From assembly GCF_035982055.1 (NCBI RefSeq), contig NZ_CP108427.1, positions 10,353,001 to 10,417,000 on the forward strand: a stretch of 64,000 bases of DNA, written 5' to 3'. The notes beneath the pieces are model-generated. The model did no database searches. It was not told the DNA's origin and saw only the letters and a program-made list of their open reading frames with translations. The position numbers and the translations under genes were made by a program. Within the stretch, counting starts at the first letter, position 1. Each line of letters begins with the position of its first letter. Below are positions 9,301-18,524 of the stretch, piece by piece. The DNA is from Streptomyces sp. NBC_01288. Lineage in GTDB: Bacteria; Actinomycetota; Actinomycetes; Streptomycetales; Streptomycetaceae.

Positions 9301-9963
9301 TTACGGGGCTGTCCTGGGCAGTCCGTCGAGGTACCCGACGGCGTCCTTGAGGTCGATCACGTCGCCGTACTTGGCCTGGATGTCGAAGAGACTCGCCTCG
9401 TGCGGACCGGGGGCGCGGTCGCCGACGCATTCCTTCGGCACCAGCACCGAGAACCCGGACTGCACGGCGTCCACGGCGGTGGCCCGTACGCAGCCGCTGG
9501 TCGTCGCACCGCACACCAGCACCGTGTCGCAGCCGAGTCCGGTCAACAGGGCGGCCAGGGACGTACCGAAGAACGCGGACGCGCCCTTCTTGACGATCAG
9601 ATGGTCCTGCGGTGTTCGAGGCAGTCGCGGGTCGAGCGCGACCTCCTCGCTGCCTTCCACCAGGCTTCGCATGCCCTGCGCCTTCTGCAACCAGGTGACG
9701 GCGTCGCCCGCCGCCTCGGCCGGTGTGTAGGCGATCGCGGTGAACACCACCGGTACGGCGGCCGGTCGCGCCGCCGCGATCAACTCGCCGGTGGCCGCGA
9801 CGACTTGAGTGAGGTCGGCCCCGGACGGAAATCCCGGCTCGGTGAAGCCGCGCGTCAGGTCGACCACGACGATCGCGGGGTGGTTGCCGCGGCGCACGGG
9901 TGCGCCGAACCCGGCCCGCCGGTAGGTGTGTTCGGTCTCCTGACCGTACTGAGCGTCGCTCAT
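9301..9963 (-). CDS. nicF: Isochorismatase-family amidohydrolase, probable maleamate amidase
   Basis: A 220-residue cysteine hydrolase of the isochorismatase superfamily. The triad is visible: Asp in 'IVVVDLTRGF', Lys in 'IVKKGASAFFGT' and Cys in 'GATTSGCVRATA', with the cis-peptide region just before the Cys. NicF deamidates maleamate to maleate and ammonia, feeding the downstream isomerase. Its ATG overlaps the stop of the CoxG gene by an ATGA, so the two are translationally coupled. Nicotinamidase is a related alternative; the maleamate role fits better because the rest of the pathway surrounds it. Confidence 0.84.
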   Translation of the reverse strand: MSDAQYGQETEHTYRRAGFGAPVRRGNHPAIVVVDLTRGFTEPGFPSGADLTQVVAATGELIAAARPAAVPVVFTAIAYTPAEAAGDAVTWLQKAQGMRSLVEGSEEVALDPRLPRTPQDHLIVKKGASAFFGTSLAALLTGLGCDTVLVCGATTSGCVRATAVDAVQSGFSVLVPKECVGDRAPGPHEASLFDIQAKYGDVIDLKDAVGYLDGLPRTAP

Positions 9964-10634
9964 GACGTCCTCCGTAGTGCGCGCAACTCCCGTGCCTGGG
10001 CGCCGAGTCGGCCCAGCAGCCAGCCCTCCAGGACACCGACGGCGAACGCCCCTGCCACCAGGCCGTACTTGGCGGCTCGCGGGCCCAACAGCATGGCCAG
10101 GCCGTCGAGGTCCGAGTCCGGCGCGATGACCGGCTGCGCGGCGGTGGGAGTGGTCGCAGTGGTTGCCATCGGGGAGGGCCCGGTCGCCCGGTCCTGGTCC
10201 AGCAGGCTCCCCAGGTTCCGGGCGAACTGCTGGATGATCCGGTCCGACACCGTGACGATCGCGCCCTTGCCGAACTGGACGATCTTGCCGCGGATCACCA
10301 GGTCCGTGGAGAGCTGGAGCAGCGCTCCCTCGGGCGCCGCGACGATGTCGAGAGTGACCTCGGCCTCCGCGTCCCCGCTGCCGTGGGTGTCCGTACCCCG
10401 CGCGTGCACCCGTAGTCGCCGCTTCTCGGCGTCGATCTCCAGGAAGCGGACGGTACCGGCGTACGAGGCGCTGATGGGACCCACCCGGATCTTCACCCGC
10501 CCCCGCCAGGTGTCGCCGTCCTGCCCGTCGAGCGTGGCGCCCGGCATGCAGGACGCGACCCGTTCGACGTCGTTCATCAGGGTGAAGACGTCGTCGGGGG
10601 AGGCCTTGACCGGCACGGTGTTGGTGAGCTGCAT
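9960..10634 (-). CDS. CoxG-type SRPBCC protein with C-terminal membrane helix
   Basis: A 224-residue CoxG-family protein (carbon monoxide dehydrogenase subunit G, SRPBCC fold). The N-terminal 140 residues form the lipid/ligand-binding domain. A linker rich in Ala/Thr/Pro follows, then a hydrophobic helix ('YGLVAGAFAVGVLEGWLLG') suited to membrane attachment. CoxG proteins are thought to recruit molybdenum hydroxylases to the membrane. Here it lies directly after the small subunit of the hydroxylase and would anchor nicotinate hydroxylase near the respiratory chain. The exact electron acceptor cannot be read. Confidence 0.82.
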   Translation of the reverse strand: MQLTNTVPVKASPDDVFTLMNDVERVASCMPGATLDGQDGDTWRGRVKIRVGPISASYAGTVRFLEIDAEKRRLRVHARGTDTHGSGDAEAEVTLDIVAAPEGALLQLSTDLVIRGKIVQFGKGAIVTVSDRIIQQFARNLGSLLDQDRATGPSPMATTATTPTAAQPVIAPDSDLDGLAMLLGPRAAKYGLVAGAFAVGVLEGWLLGRLGAQARELRALRRTS

Positions 10635-10637
10635 ACG

Positions 10638-11186
10638 TCAGTGCTCCTTGCCGGCAGGGCTGTCGCAGGGGGTGGCGCACGTCCGGCGCCGGGTCGTCGC
10701 GCAGGCGTCGATCGCCTCGACGATGGTCTGGTAGCCGGTGCACCGGCACAGGTTCGAGGCGACCACCTCGCGGATCTCCTCCTTCGTCGCGTCCGGCCGC
10801 TCGGCGAGGAACCCTTCGGCGAGCATCAGGAACCCGGGCGTGCAGAAGCCGCACTGCAACGCGTGATGCTCGCTGAACGCCCTTTGCAGATCGTTGAGTT
10901 CACCGCCGCCGTCCTCTGACAACGACTCGACCGTGCGGATGGAGGACCCCTCCGCCTGCGCCGCGAACATCAGACAGGCGCGGACGGGCCGTTCGTCGAC
11001 CAGGACTGTGCAGGCGCCGCAGATCCCGTGCTCGCACCCGACGTGCGTTCCGGTCAGCCGCAGTTCGTGGCGGAGTACGTCGACGAGGGTGCGGCGGGGT
11101 TCGGTGATGACGTCGTGCCGCTCGCCGTTGACGTCGAGGGTGATGAGCTGGAGGTCCGGGTGGGTCACCACGGGGTCGGTGTTCAT
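10638..11186 (-). CDS. Nicotinate hydroxylase small subunit, [2Fe-2S] protein (CoxS family)
   Basis: A 182-residue two-cluster ferredoxin-like subunit. The plant-type cluster ligands are in 'GCEHGICGACTV' with a further Cys at 'RACLMF'. The second cluster ligands are in 'CGFCTPG' and 'NLCRCTGYQ'. Electrons from the molybdenum site pass through these two clusters to FAD. The gene overlaps the large-subunit gene by ATGA and precedes CoxG by 3 nt. The C-terminal ~20 residues (Arg/Thr/Cys rich) go beyond the usual family end and look non-conserved. Confidence 0.92.
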   Translation of the reverse strand: MNTDPVVTHPDLQLITLDVNGERHDVITEPRRTLVDVLRHELRLTGTHVGCEHGICGACTVLVDERPVRACLMFAAQAEGSSIRTVESLSEDGGGELNDLQRAFSEHHALQCGFCTPGFLMLAEGFLAERPDATKEEIREVVASNLCRCTGYQTIVEAIDACATTRRRTCATPCDSPAGKEH

Positions 11187-13561
11187 GAGGACGACTCCAG
11201 GCTCGGGGCGCCGTTCAGCGCGCGGTGCACGGTCTCGGGGGTGATCGGTGTGTGGTCGAGTTCGACGCCGGTCGGGCGCAGGGCGTCGTTCACGGCGTTG
11301 AGCACGGCGGCGGGTGCCCCGATCGTGCCGCCCTCGCCGGCACCCTTCGCGCCGGTCTCGGTGAACGCGCAGGGTGTTTCCAGGTGGTGGATCAGCACGT
11401 CCGGGATCTCGTGCGCGGTCGGCACCTTGTAGTCCATGAAGCCGGTCGCCGACGGCTCACCCTGGGCGTCGTACGTCACCTGCTCGAACAGCGCGCCCGC
11501 GATGCCCTGCGCGATACCGCCCCGGCACTGCCCCTCCACGACCTGCGGGTTGATGGCGACCCCGCAGTCCTCGACGCACACGTACCGCAGGATCTCCACC
11601 TGCCCTGTACCGGCGTGCAGTTCGACCACGCAGGCATGCGTGGCGTTGGAGAAGGTGCCGTCGTTGAAGACGTCGAAGGTGGCGGTGACGGACAGTCCCG
11701 GCTCGATGTCCTTCGGCAGCAAGTGCGCCCGGAGATAGGCGATATCGGCGATCTCCTCGTAGGTGAGGACGTCTTGGGCGTTACGGCGACGGGCGGCGCC
11801 CTCCGTCAACTCCACCTCCTCCGGGGCAACTCCCCAACGGGACGCGGCGATTGCGCACAGCTTGTCGCCGAGCTTCGCCGCCGCCAGGCGTACGGCGCTG
11901 CCGCCGATGGTGATGGAGCGGCTGGCGAAGGTACCGAAGCCGTAGGTGATGCGGTCGGTGTCGCCCTGATGGAGCCTCACCTTGGCGATGTCCAGGGCGA
12001 GTTCGTCGGCGACGATCTGGGCCATCGTCGTCTCGTGGCTCTGGCCGTGGTTCATGGTGCCGGTGGTGAAGGTGACCGCGCCGCTGGTGTCCATCCGGAC
12101 CTCGGAGATGTCGAAGCCGGGCACCACCTGCATCTTGCGCTGCGCGAAGGCCGCCGAGCCGTAGCCGGTGCGCTCGCTGAAGCACGAGTAGCCGATGCCG
12201 ATGTGCCGTCCCTCGGCCGCCGCCGCTGCCTGCTTCTCGTACCAGCCCTCCTCCCGGACGGACCGCTCGCACAGGTTCAGCGACTCCAGATAGGAGCCCG
12301 GGTCGTACGTGATGCCGTTGACGCCCTTGTACGGGAACTCCGTGATGACATTGCGGCGGCGGATCTCGACCGGATCCAGGGCGAGTCGGCGCGCGGCACG
12401 CTCGAAGAGCCGCTCCATGACCATGACGTACTGCGGCCGGCTGACCCCGCGATACGGTCCGGTGGGCGCCTTGTTGGTGGTGACCGCCCGGCCCCGCACC
12501 CGGTACGCGGGCAGCTTGTAGACGCCGGGCATCTCGGCGGACGCCATCAGCGGCTCGATGCCCGCGGTGAAGGGGTAGCAGGAGTACGCGCCCATGTCGC
12601 AGACCACGTCCGCGTCGAGCGCGAGGATCCTGCCCTCGGCGTCGAAGGCCGCGCGCGCCCGGTAGTGCTGCTCGCGGGCGAGGAACGACGCGGACAGGGC
12701 GTCCTTGCGGTCCTCGATCCACTTCACCGGACGCCGGAGCCGCAGGGCTGCCGCCGCTGCGGCGATCTCCTCGCGGCCCACCACGCACTTCTGGCCGAAC
12801 CCGCCGCCCATGTCCGGCACCACGACCCGCACCGCGCGCTCGTCGAGACGCAGGCAGCGGGAGGCCACCGTCCTTACCTGGTGCGGGATTTGGGTGCAGG
12901 TGTGCACGACGAGCTGTTCCTCGCGGTCGTCCCAGTGCGCCACGGCGCCCCGGGTCTCCAGTGGCAGCGCGTTCTGCCGACCGGTCCTCGTGTCGACCTC
13001 GACGACACAGGGGGCCGCGTCGAAGATCCCGTCGATGCCCTCCGTCGCGAAGAGGGAGACGTCCACCAGGGTGTTGCGCGCGGCCTCGGCGTGGACGAGC
13101 GGGGCACCGTCCGCGAACGCCGCCTCCTCGGACAACACCGGAGGCAGCGTGGCGTACGAGACCTTCGCCGCCTCCAGCCCGTCCTCCGCCGCGTACGCGT
13201 CCCGGGCCACGACGATCGCGATCGGCTCACCGACGTAGCGGACCTTGTCGCGGGCCAGGACCGGCATCGCGGTCGGGACGAACTCCGAGAGCGGGCGGCC
13301 CAGTTGAGCGACGATGTCACCCAGTTCCAGGTCCTCGGCCGTGAACACCGCGACGACGCCCGGGACGTCGCGCACCGCCGACACGTCCACCGAGGACAGC
13401 TCGGCGTGGGCGACCGTGCTGCGGACGAACTGGGCGTGCAGCATGCCGGGCAGCGCGATGTCGTCGACGAACCGGCCGCGCCCGGCGAGCAGGCGCGGAT
13501 CCTCTCGACGGCGAACCGCCTTGCCCACCAACTTCCCGTCGCTCACAGGGCTGTTGCTCAT
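11183..13561 (-). CDS. Molybdenum hydroxylase large subunit, probable nicotinate 6-hydroxylase
   Basis: A 792-residue xanthine-oxidase-family molybdopterin subunit. The a/b hammerhead is at about 20-130. The molybdopterin-binding motifs include 'DMGGGFGQK', 'PTGPYRGVSRPQ' and the C-terminal 'KGAGEGGTIGAP', which carries the catalytic Glu. The active-site loop is not the AYxCSFR loop of form I CO dehydrogenase, so this is a hydroxylase and not a CO oxidizer. The start is the ATG that overlaps the stop of the FAD subunit by ATGA; the frame upstream is open but has no ribosome site. In context it should hydroxylate nicotinate at C6 to give 6-hydroxynicotinate, the substrate of the NicC-like monooxygenase. 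The specificity is inferred from the operon. Confidence 0.87.
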   Translation of the reverse strand: MSNSPVSDGKLVGKAVRRREDPRLLAGRGRFVDDIALPGMLHAQFVRSTVAHAELSSVDVSAVRDVPGVVAVFTAEDLELGDIVAQLGRPLSEFVPTAMPVLARDKVRYVGEPIAIVVARDAYAAEDGLEAAKVSYATLPPVLSEEAAFADGAPLVHAEAARNTLVDVSLFATEGIDGIFDAAPCVVEVDTRTGRQNALPLETRGAVAHWDDREEQLVVHTCTQIPHQVRTVASRCLRLDERAVRVVVPDMGGGFGQKCVVGREEIAAAAAALRLRRPVKWIEDRKDALSASFLAREQHYRARAAFDAEGRILALDADVVCDMGAYSCYPFTAGIEPLMASAEMPGVYKLPAYRVRGRAVTTNKAPTGPYRGVSRPQYVMVMERLFERAARRLALDPVEIRRRNVITEFPYKGVNGITYDPGSYLESLNLCERSVREEGWYEKQAAAAAEGRHIGIGYSCFSERTGYGSAAFAQRKMQVVPGFDISEVRMDTSGAVTFTTGTMNHGQSHETTMAQIVADELALDIAKVRLHQGDTDRITYGFGTFASRSITIGGSAVRLAAAKLGDKLCAIAASRWGVAPEEVELTEGAARRRNAQDVLTYEEIADIAYLRAHLLPKDIEPGLSVTATFDVFNDGTFSNATHACVVELHAGTGQVEILRYVCVEDCGVAINPQVVEGQCRGGIAQGIAGALFEQVTYDAQGEPSATGFMDYKVPTAHEIPDVLIHHLETPCAFTETGAKGAGEGGTIGAPAAVLNAVNDALRPTGVELDHTPITPETVHRALNGAPSLESSS

Positions 13562-14406
13562 CGGGACACCGCCTCCTCGCAGGCACGCCGGACCAGGGTC
13601 CGTACGAGTTCCTTGCGGTAGTGCGTACTGCCCGACGCGTCGGCGGGCGGTTCCACGGCCTCGGCGGCGGCCGACGCGCACGCCTCGAAGGAGCCGCCGC
13701 CCGCCAACACCGCCTCCGCCTCCGGCACTTGGACGGCGGCGGACGCCACCCCGCCGAGTGCCACCCGGCCCCCGCGCACCTCGCCGTCCTCCACATCGAG
13801 GTCGACGGCAGCGGCCACCAGGGCGAAGTCCCCACGCCGCTCGGCGAATTCGGTGAGGGCTGCGTGCGGTGCGGGGCGGGGGAAGACGATCTCGACGAGG
13901 ATCTCGTCCGGGTCCAGGGCCGTCGTGTAGTAGCCGAGGAAGAAGTCCCCGGCCGGGATGGTGCGTTCACCCCGCGGCCCGCGTGCCACGAACTCCGCGC
14001 CGAGTGTCACCGCGAGCAGACACCACTCGGCGGTGGCGTCGCCGTGCGCCATGCTGCCGCCGACCGTGCCCTGGGTGCGGATCGGAAGATGCCCGATCCA
14101 GGTCATGGCCCTCCGCAGGACCTCGAAGCCCGTCCCCAGCACCCCGGCCGGGTCGGTCTCCACCGTGTGGTGGGTGGTGAGCGCCCCGATGCGCAGTCCG
14201 CCGTCGGCGGTCCGCTGCATCCGGTCCAGTTCGCGCAGGCCGCCTATGTCGACGAGGTGACGCGGCCGGGCCAGCCGGTAGTTCATCATCGCGACGAGGC
14301 TCTGCCCGCCGGCGATGACCTTGGCGTCGTCGCCGAGCTCGGCCAGCAGCCGTGCGGCGCCGTCGACGTCGCGGGCCCGGTGGTACTGGAAGGGGGCGGG
14401 CTTCAT
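13558..14406 (-). CDS. Molybdenum hydroxylase FAD subunit (CoxM family)
   Basis: A 282-residue FAD-binding subunit of the CoxM / xanthine dehydrogenase medium-subunit family. FAD contacts are visible at 'AGGQSLVAMMNYRLARP' (about 32-48) and 'QGTVGGSMAHGDATAEW' (about 112-128), and the C-terminal CO_deh_flav_C domain follows. With the adjacent large and [2Fe-2S] subunits it forms a three-subunit hydroxylase. This differs from the two-subunit, cytochrome-linked NicAB of Pseudomonas. It is coupled to the large subunit by an ATGA overlap and follows the permease gene by 32 nt. Confidence 0.92.
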   Translation of the reverse strand: MKPAPFQYHRARDVDGAARLLAELGDDAKVIAGGQSLVAMMNYRLARPRHLVDIGGLRELDRMQRTADGGLRIGALTTHHTVETDPAGVLGTGFEVLRRAMTWIGHLPIRTQGTVGGSMAHGDATAEWCLLAVTLGAEFVARGPRGERTIPAGDFFLGYYTTALDPDEILVEIVFPRPAPHAALTEFAERRGDFALVAAAVDLDVEDGEVRGGRVALGGVASAAVQVPEAEAVLAGGGSFEACASAAAEAVEPPADASGSTHYRKELVRTLVRRACEEAVSR

Positions 14407-14438
14407 GGTCCTCCGTAAGTTGTCGGGCGGGCCGTGCC

Positions 14439-15836
14439 TCAGAGCGCGGGCTGCTCGGCGACGCTCAGCCGGGGGAGGGCCGACGGCTCCTCCTCGTCGG
14501 CGTCGAGGACCCGGCCCTTCGTCTCCGGTGCCGCGAACGCCATCCACACGACGGCCACCAGGACCGCAACTCCCAATACGGCGAAGGTCGTTGCCAGCCC
14601 CAGCGCGGGCCACATCAGCGAGCCGAACAGCATCGGGGCGAATCCGGTGAGCGCCCGGCTGACCGACGAGGCCCAGCCGAAGCCGCTGGCCCGCAACTCG
14701 GTGGGATACAGCTCGGAGGCGTACGCGTACAGGGCGGGGATGGTGAGCTGGATCAGGAAGCCGAAGACGCCGATCGCCACGACGGACCCTGTCGGCATCT
14801 TCATCACCAGCGCGAACACGACGAGCGCGGCGGAGGCGACCGGCGCCGAGATCCCGATGAGCCACTTGCGGCCGACGATGTCGACGAGGGCCGTGGACGC
14901 CAGCACGCCGATGATGCCGACGCCGCTCATCAGGGTGGTCTTCATGAAGGCCGCGGTGTCACCGAGGCCCTCGTCCTTGAGGATGGTCGGCATCCAGCTC
15001 AGGGCCGCGTAGTAGACCAGCATGATCGTGGCGAAGAGCAGCCAGGCGGCGGAGGTGATGCGCGGGCTGAACTTCCATATACGGCGCAGCTGTTCGGCCG
15101 CCGCGGCCACTCCACGCGGGCCGGTCTCGGCGACGGGCTCCGGGATCGTGTACGGCACCGCGGGCGCGCCGGTGCGGGCGACCAGGTCGTCGATGACCTG
15201 CCTGGCCTCCGCCTCGCGGCCCTTCTTCGCCAGGTAGATCGGCGACTCCGGGATGCCTCGGCGGGCCCAGAACAGCAGCAGCGCGGGCACGACCATCGTC
15301 GTCAGCATCCACCGCCAGTTCCCGTCGACCGACAGCAGCGCCGTCGACACGAACCCGCACAGCGTCACGCCCACCGGCCACCACACGTCGAGCCCGGTCA
15401 GCACCCGGCCCCGGTACTTGCGCGGCGAGAACTCGCTGACCAGCGCGTAGTCCACGGGGATGCAGCCGCCGAGTCCGATGCCCGCGAGGAAGCGCAGCGC
15501 GAGGAAGACGGGGTACGTCGGCGAGAGCGCGCCGAGGACGGAGAACACCGCGAAGATCAGCAACGTGACGCTGAAGGCCTTCTTCCGGCCGATCCGGTCC
15601 GCGACCGAACCCCAGACGATGGCGCCCACGGCCATACCGACGAGGTTGGCGGTGGCCACGTATCCGCGATCACTCAGCGAGAGGTCGAAGTGCTCACCCA
15701 CCAGCGGCATCAGGAAGCCGTTCAGGGCGATGTCGTACGCGTCGAACAGGTAGCCGAGGCCGCCGATGATGAAGATCTTTCCCTGGACCGGCCATTTCCA
15801 GGGGAGTTCCTGAACTATCTGATCGCCTGTTTTCAC
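14439..15836 (-). CDS. MFS permease, probable nicotinate/aromatic-acid importer
   Basis: A 465-residue major facilitator of the aromatic acid:H+ symporter / sugar-porter-like type with about twelve predicted helices. The loop signatures are 'GSVADRIGRKKA' between helices 2 and 3 and 'ELYPTELRASG' in the C-terminal half; the first helix contains 'GLGYLFDAYDIALNGF', whose FDAYD resembles the D-x-x-D motif of acid permeases. I choose the GTG giving VKTGDQ because GGAG lies just upstream and the longer form adds only charged residues. It sits between the NicC-like monooxygenase and the hydroxylase genes, so nicotinate uptake is the natural job. An adjoining 120-bp gap separates it from the monooxygenase. 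Confidence 0.87.
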   Translation of the reverse strand: MKTGDQIVQELPWKWPVQGKIFIIGGLGYLFDAYDIALNGFLMPLVGEHFDLSLSDRGYVATANLVGMAVGAIVWGSVADRIGRKKAFSVTLLIFAVFSVLGALSPTYPVFLALRFLAGIGLGGCIPVDYALVSEFSPRKYRGRVLTGLDVWWPVGVTLCGFVSTALLSVDGNWRWMLTTMVVPALLLFWARRGIPESPIYLAKKGREAEARQVIDDLVARTGAPAVPYTIPEPVAETGPRGVAAAAEQLRRIWKFSPRITSAAWLLFATIMLVYYAALSWMPTILKDEGLGDTAAFMKTTLMSGVGIIGVLASTALVDIVGRKWLIGISAPVASAALVVFALVMKMPTGSVVAIGVFGFLIQLTIPALYAYASELYPTELRASGFGWASSVSRALTGFAPMLFGSLMWPALGLATTFAVLGVAVLVAVVWMAFAAPETKGRVLDADEEEPSALPRLSVAEQPAL

Positions 15837-15956
15837 GTTCGCTCCACGGTGTCGCGTGTCTGGTACGTGCCGCACGATTGCGGGCGCGCTTTTTCGCGGG
15901 GCTCCGGCGTGCGGACCGGATGGGGCACTCTTCAGAGGGTTCGGAGGGGAGGGGGC

Positions 15957-17225
15957 TCAGCGCGCGAACCGGTACGAGAACGCGCCGAGATCCGGGTCGT
16001 TGAGCGGGGTGCCCGACCACAGCCAGTCGTAGGAGAGGTCCGACTCCCCGTCGAAGTTCCTCAACTTCTCGTCCCTGGCCCGCTGTTCGGGGCCGTCGGG
16101 CAGGTGGTAGAAGGTCTTGTTGCGCAGCGACGCGTCCTGGACCATGCCGGCGTGCTTGGCGCGCCGGTCGACGTAGCGGCGCAGCGCTCCCTCGACTCCG
16201 GCGGAGGTGACCGCGCCGAGTTCCTCGGCCAGTACGGCGGCGTCCTCCATGGCCTGGGAGGCGCCCTGTGCCTGGTAGGGGAGCATCGCGTGGCAGGCGT
16301 CGCCGAGGAGGGCGACCCGGCCGTCCGTCCACACCGGGTCGCGGCGCCGGTGGTGCAGCGCGAAGGCGGAGACGTCCTCCTTCGCCTTGGACAGCATGGC
16401 CGGCACGCGGTCGTCCCAGCCGGGGAAGGCGTCCACGAGATCCTGCGCGGTCGCGGACACGCTCCACTTCTCGGCGACCTCGTCCGTGCAGGGCACGCAG
16501 GCCACGACGTTGAGGTACTCGCCACCGCGGATCATGTAGTGCACGAGGTGCCGGTCCGGGCCGTACCAGATGGTGCTCTGGAAGCGGTCCACGAGCCAGC
16601 GCGTCGCCGGGTCGGCCGCGATCAACTCCCCTGGGATCAGAGCCCGGTAGGCCATCTCGCCGGAGAACAGCAGGGTGTCGGGGGCGCCCATCAGGTCCCG
16701 GGTCCGCGAGCGGATGCCGTCGGCACCGACGAGCACATCACCGGCGTAACGGCGCCCGTCCTCGGTGACCGCCACGGGACGCTCGGGATCGGTACGGTCC
16801 AACTCGACGACCTTGCTCGCGGTGTGTACGTCCACGACGGGACCGGGGCCGCCGGGGTCGACGCACGCGTCCAGCAGGACACGGTGCAGATCGGCCCGGT
16901 GGTAATGCCAGTACGGCGCGTTGAACTGGTCCTTGCAGCGCTGCCCCAGCGAGGTCAGCCCGACGATCCGGCCGTCCTTCCACCGCCGCCGCACCTGGTC
17001 CAGCGGCTCGGTGTGGATGGCCTCCATCTGCGGGCGCAGCCCGAGCCCCATCAACACCCGGCTCGCGTTGGGGGCCGTCTGGATGCCCGCGCCGGCCTCG
17101 CCGAGCTCGGACGCCTGCTCCAGGACGGTGACCCGCAGACCGCGCTGCCGCAGTGCCAACGCGGTGGTGAGCCCGCCGAGACCTCCTCCGACGACGGTGA
17201 CTTCGTACGACTGGCTGGGCGCCAC
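15957..17225 (-). CDS. nicC: FAD-dependent monooxygenase, probable 6-hydroxynicotinate 3-monooxygenase
   Basis: A 422-residue class A flavoprotein hydroxylase (salicylate hydroxylase type). The ADP-binding GxGxxG is 'VVGGGLGGL' at residues 11-19, the DG motif is 'VLVGADGIRSRTRD', and the FAD ribityl motif is 'VALLGDACHAMLPYQAQGA'. The GTG start follows GGAGGAAGT. NicC decarboxylates and hydroxylates 6-hydroxynicotinate to 2,5-dihydroxypyridine using NADH and O2. It lies 55 nt downstream of the NicX-like gene that cleaves that product. Sequence alone would also fit salicylate or 3-hydroxybenzoate hydroxylases; the whole operon favours NicC. Confidence 0.85.
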   Translation of the reverse strand: MAPSQSYEVTVVGGGLGGLTTALALRQRGLRVTVLEQASELGEAGAGIQTAPNASRVLMGLGLRPQMEAIHTEPLDQVRRRWKDGRIVGLTSLGQRCKDQFNAPYWHYHRADLHRVLLDACVDPGGPGPVVDVHTASKVVELDRTDPERPVAVTEDGRRYAGDVLVGADGIRSRTRDLMGAPDTLLFSGEMAYRALIPGELIAADPATRWLVDRFQSTIWYGPDRHLVHYMIRGGEYLNVVACVPCTDEVAEKWSVSATAQDLVDAFPGWDDRVPAMLSKAKEDVSAFALHHRRRDPVWTDGRVALLGDACHAMLPYQAQGASQAMEDAAVLAEELGAVTSAGVEGALRRYVDRRAKHAGMVQDASLRNKTFYHLPDGPEQRARDEKLRNFDGESDLSYDWLWSGTPLNDPDLGAFSYRFAR

Positions 17226-17280
17226 ACTTCCTCCAACTCGCGTGCGGGTACGGGTGGTTCACAGGTGCCGGCCGACTCGG

Positions 17281-18312
17281 TCAGCCGTCGGTGAGCTTCC
17301 CGGCGGTGACGACCTCGACGTCGTCGACCGTGACGGTGCAGCCGCGCATCGCGATGTCGAGATGGGCGTACGACTCACGGCCCAGGACCGGGTGCGGGCC
17401 GGTCGACCAGAGGAAGTTGCCGGCGAAGGCGCGGGCGTCCATGCCCATCAGGTCGTCCTTGCCGTACATCGCCGTGGCGAACCAGTCGGCGGTGCGCATC
17501 AGACCCCAGCCCATGTGGGAGAGGCTGCGCGCCCACTGGTCCCGGGCGTCCTCGAAGAACGTCGACAGCAGTTCGGCCTCGGCACCGCCGGACACCTTCT
17601 CGATGTGGCCGCCCGCGATCTGGAGGGTGACGGGGGAGCGGACGTACTCCTTGAAGGGCAGCAGGATGTCGCCCTCCGCGAGCACGATCTGGCCGTCGGA
17701 GATCTCCGGCCAGCACAACACCATCGTGCTGGGCCAGTGGTCCCAGCGGCCCGGATCGTCGGCGAAGCCGCACTGGAACTCCGGCTTGGAACCGGCGAGT
17801 TGGACGGTGAGGTCGGTCCCCGCGTCCGAGGTGACCCGCATGACGGACGACCGCTTCAGCAGGCCGACCCCCTCCAACACCTCTGCTTTGTCACCCTCGT
17901 TGGGGAGGTTGCGGATCAGCACGTCGGGGGCGTCGCAGACGAAGATGATGCGGGTGCCGGCGCGCAGGATCTCCTGCTGGACCGGTGCGTGGATGAACCC
18001 CTCGCGGGTCAGGTCGACTACCAGGTCGGCGGACTTCAACAGGTCTTGCGCGGTGCTGTCGTTGAGCACGGAGACCAGGCCGGGACCCGCACCGGTGTGG
18101 GTGCTCGGCATCGGCGCGGGGCTGCCGCCCGGCACGGTCGCCGAGATGACGTGCGCGCCGCACGCCTTGGCGGCACCGAAGGCGGCGGCGACGTAGTCAC
18201 CTCGGCTGCCGGGCTCGGACAGCACCACGACGTGCTCGTCGCTGCGCAGCTTGCACAGCTTCAGCTCGCGGGTGAAGGCGTCGAGCAGGTCGACGGACGA
18301 AAGATCGAACAC
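17281..18312 (-). CDS. nicX: 2,5-dihydroxypyridine 5,6-dioxygenase (NicX, M29-like fold)
   Basis: A 343-residue protein of the leucyl-aminopeptidase (M29-like) family that includes NicX, close to the family's usual ~350 residues. NicX is an unusual Fe(II) extradiol-type enzyme that opens 2,5-dihydroxypyridine to N-formylmaleamate. Likely metal ligands lie in the C-terminal half, in 'GGHIEKVSGGAEAELL', 'HMGWGLM' and 'ESYAHLDIAMRGCTV'. I start at the GTG giving VFDLSSVDLL because GGAGAA precedes it and the upstream in-frame stretch is a pyrimidine-rich (non-coding-looking) tract. It is the first gene of the nicotinate operon, behind a regulatory region with two inverted repeats. Confidence 0.86.
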   Translation of the reverse strand: MFDLSSVDLLDAFTRELKLCKLRSDEHVVVLSEPGSRGDYVAAAFGAAKACGAHVISATVPGGSPAPMPSTHTGAGPGLVSVLNDSTAQDLLKSADLVVDLTREGFIHAPVQQEILRAGTRIIFVCDAPDVLIRNLPNEGDKAEVLEGVGLLKRSSVMRVTSDAGTDLTVQLAGSKPEFQCGFADDPGRWDHWPSTMVLCWPEISDGQIVLAEGDILLPFKEYVRSPVTLQIAGGHIEKVSGGAEAELLSTFFEDARDQWARSLSHMGWGLMRTADWFATAMYGKDDLMGMDARAFAGNFLWSTGPHPVLGRESYAHLDIAMRGCTVTVDDVEVVTAGKLTDG

Positions 18313-18400
18313 GGGCTTCTCCAGGTATCGCTGAGGGGGTACCGATCGCGCTCTTCGACAGGCTGCGGGCATGCCGCGGACAGGCTCCGGACGCGGTGAC

Positions 18401-18474
18401 GGAAGGGGAGCGAAGAGAGGGAGAGGGGAGGGGCGAGAGGGGGAGACGGGGAGCGGAGGCAGGGCGAACAGGCC
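18401..18474 (+). other. Polypurine tract in the leader of the nicotinate operon
   Basis: Seventy-four nucleotides with only five pyrimidines on the plus strand. Because the operon is read from the minus strand, its mRNA leader would carry a CU-rich stretch 90-160 nt before the nicX start. No gene is credible here. Confidence 0.6.
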
Positions 18475-18524
18475 CCGCGGTGCATGGTTGAGCAGCGGAT
18501 TCGGGACAGTGGGGTACCGCCCGA

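Noticed and set aside
11225..13621. A 798-codon open frame on the plus strand
   Set aside because: It is the antisense shadow of the molybdenum hydroxylase large subunit; long antisense frames are normal in high-GC DNA and the peptide has no domain.
11183..14406. Form I CO dehydrogenase
   Set aside because: The large subunit lacks the AYxCSFR active-site loop, and its neighbours are nicotinate-pathway genes.
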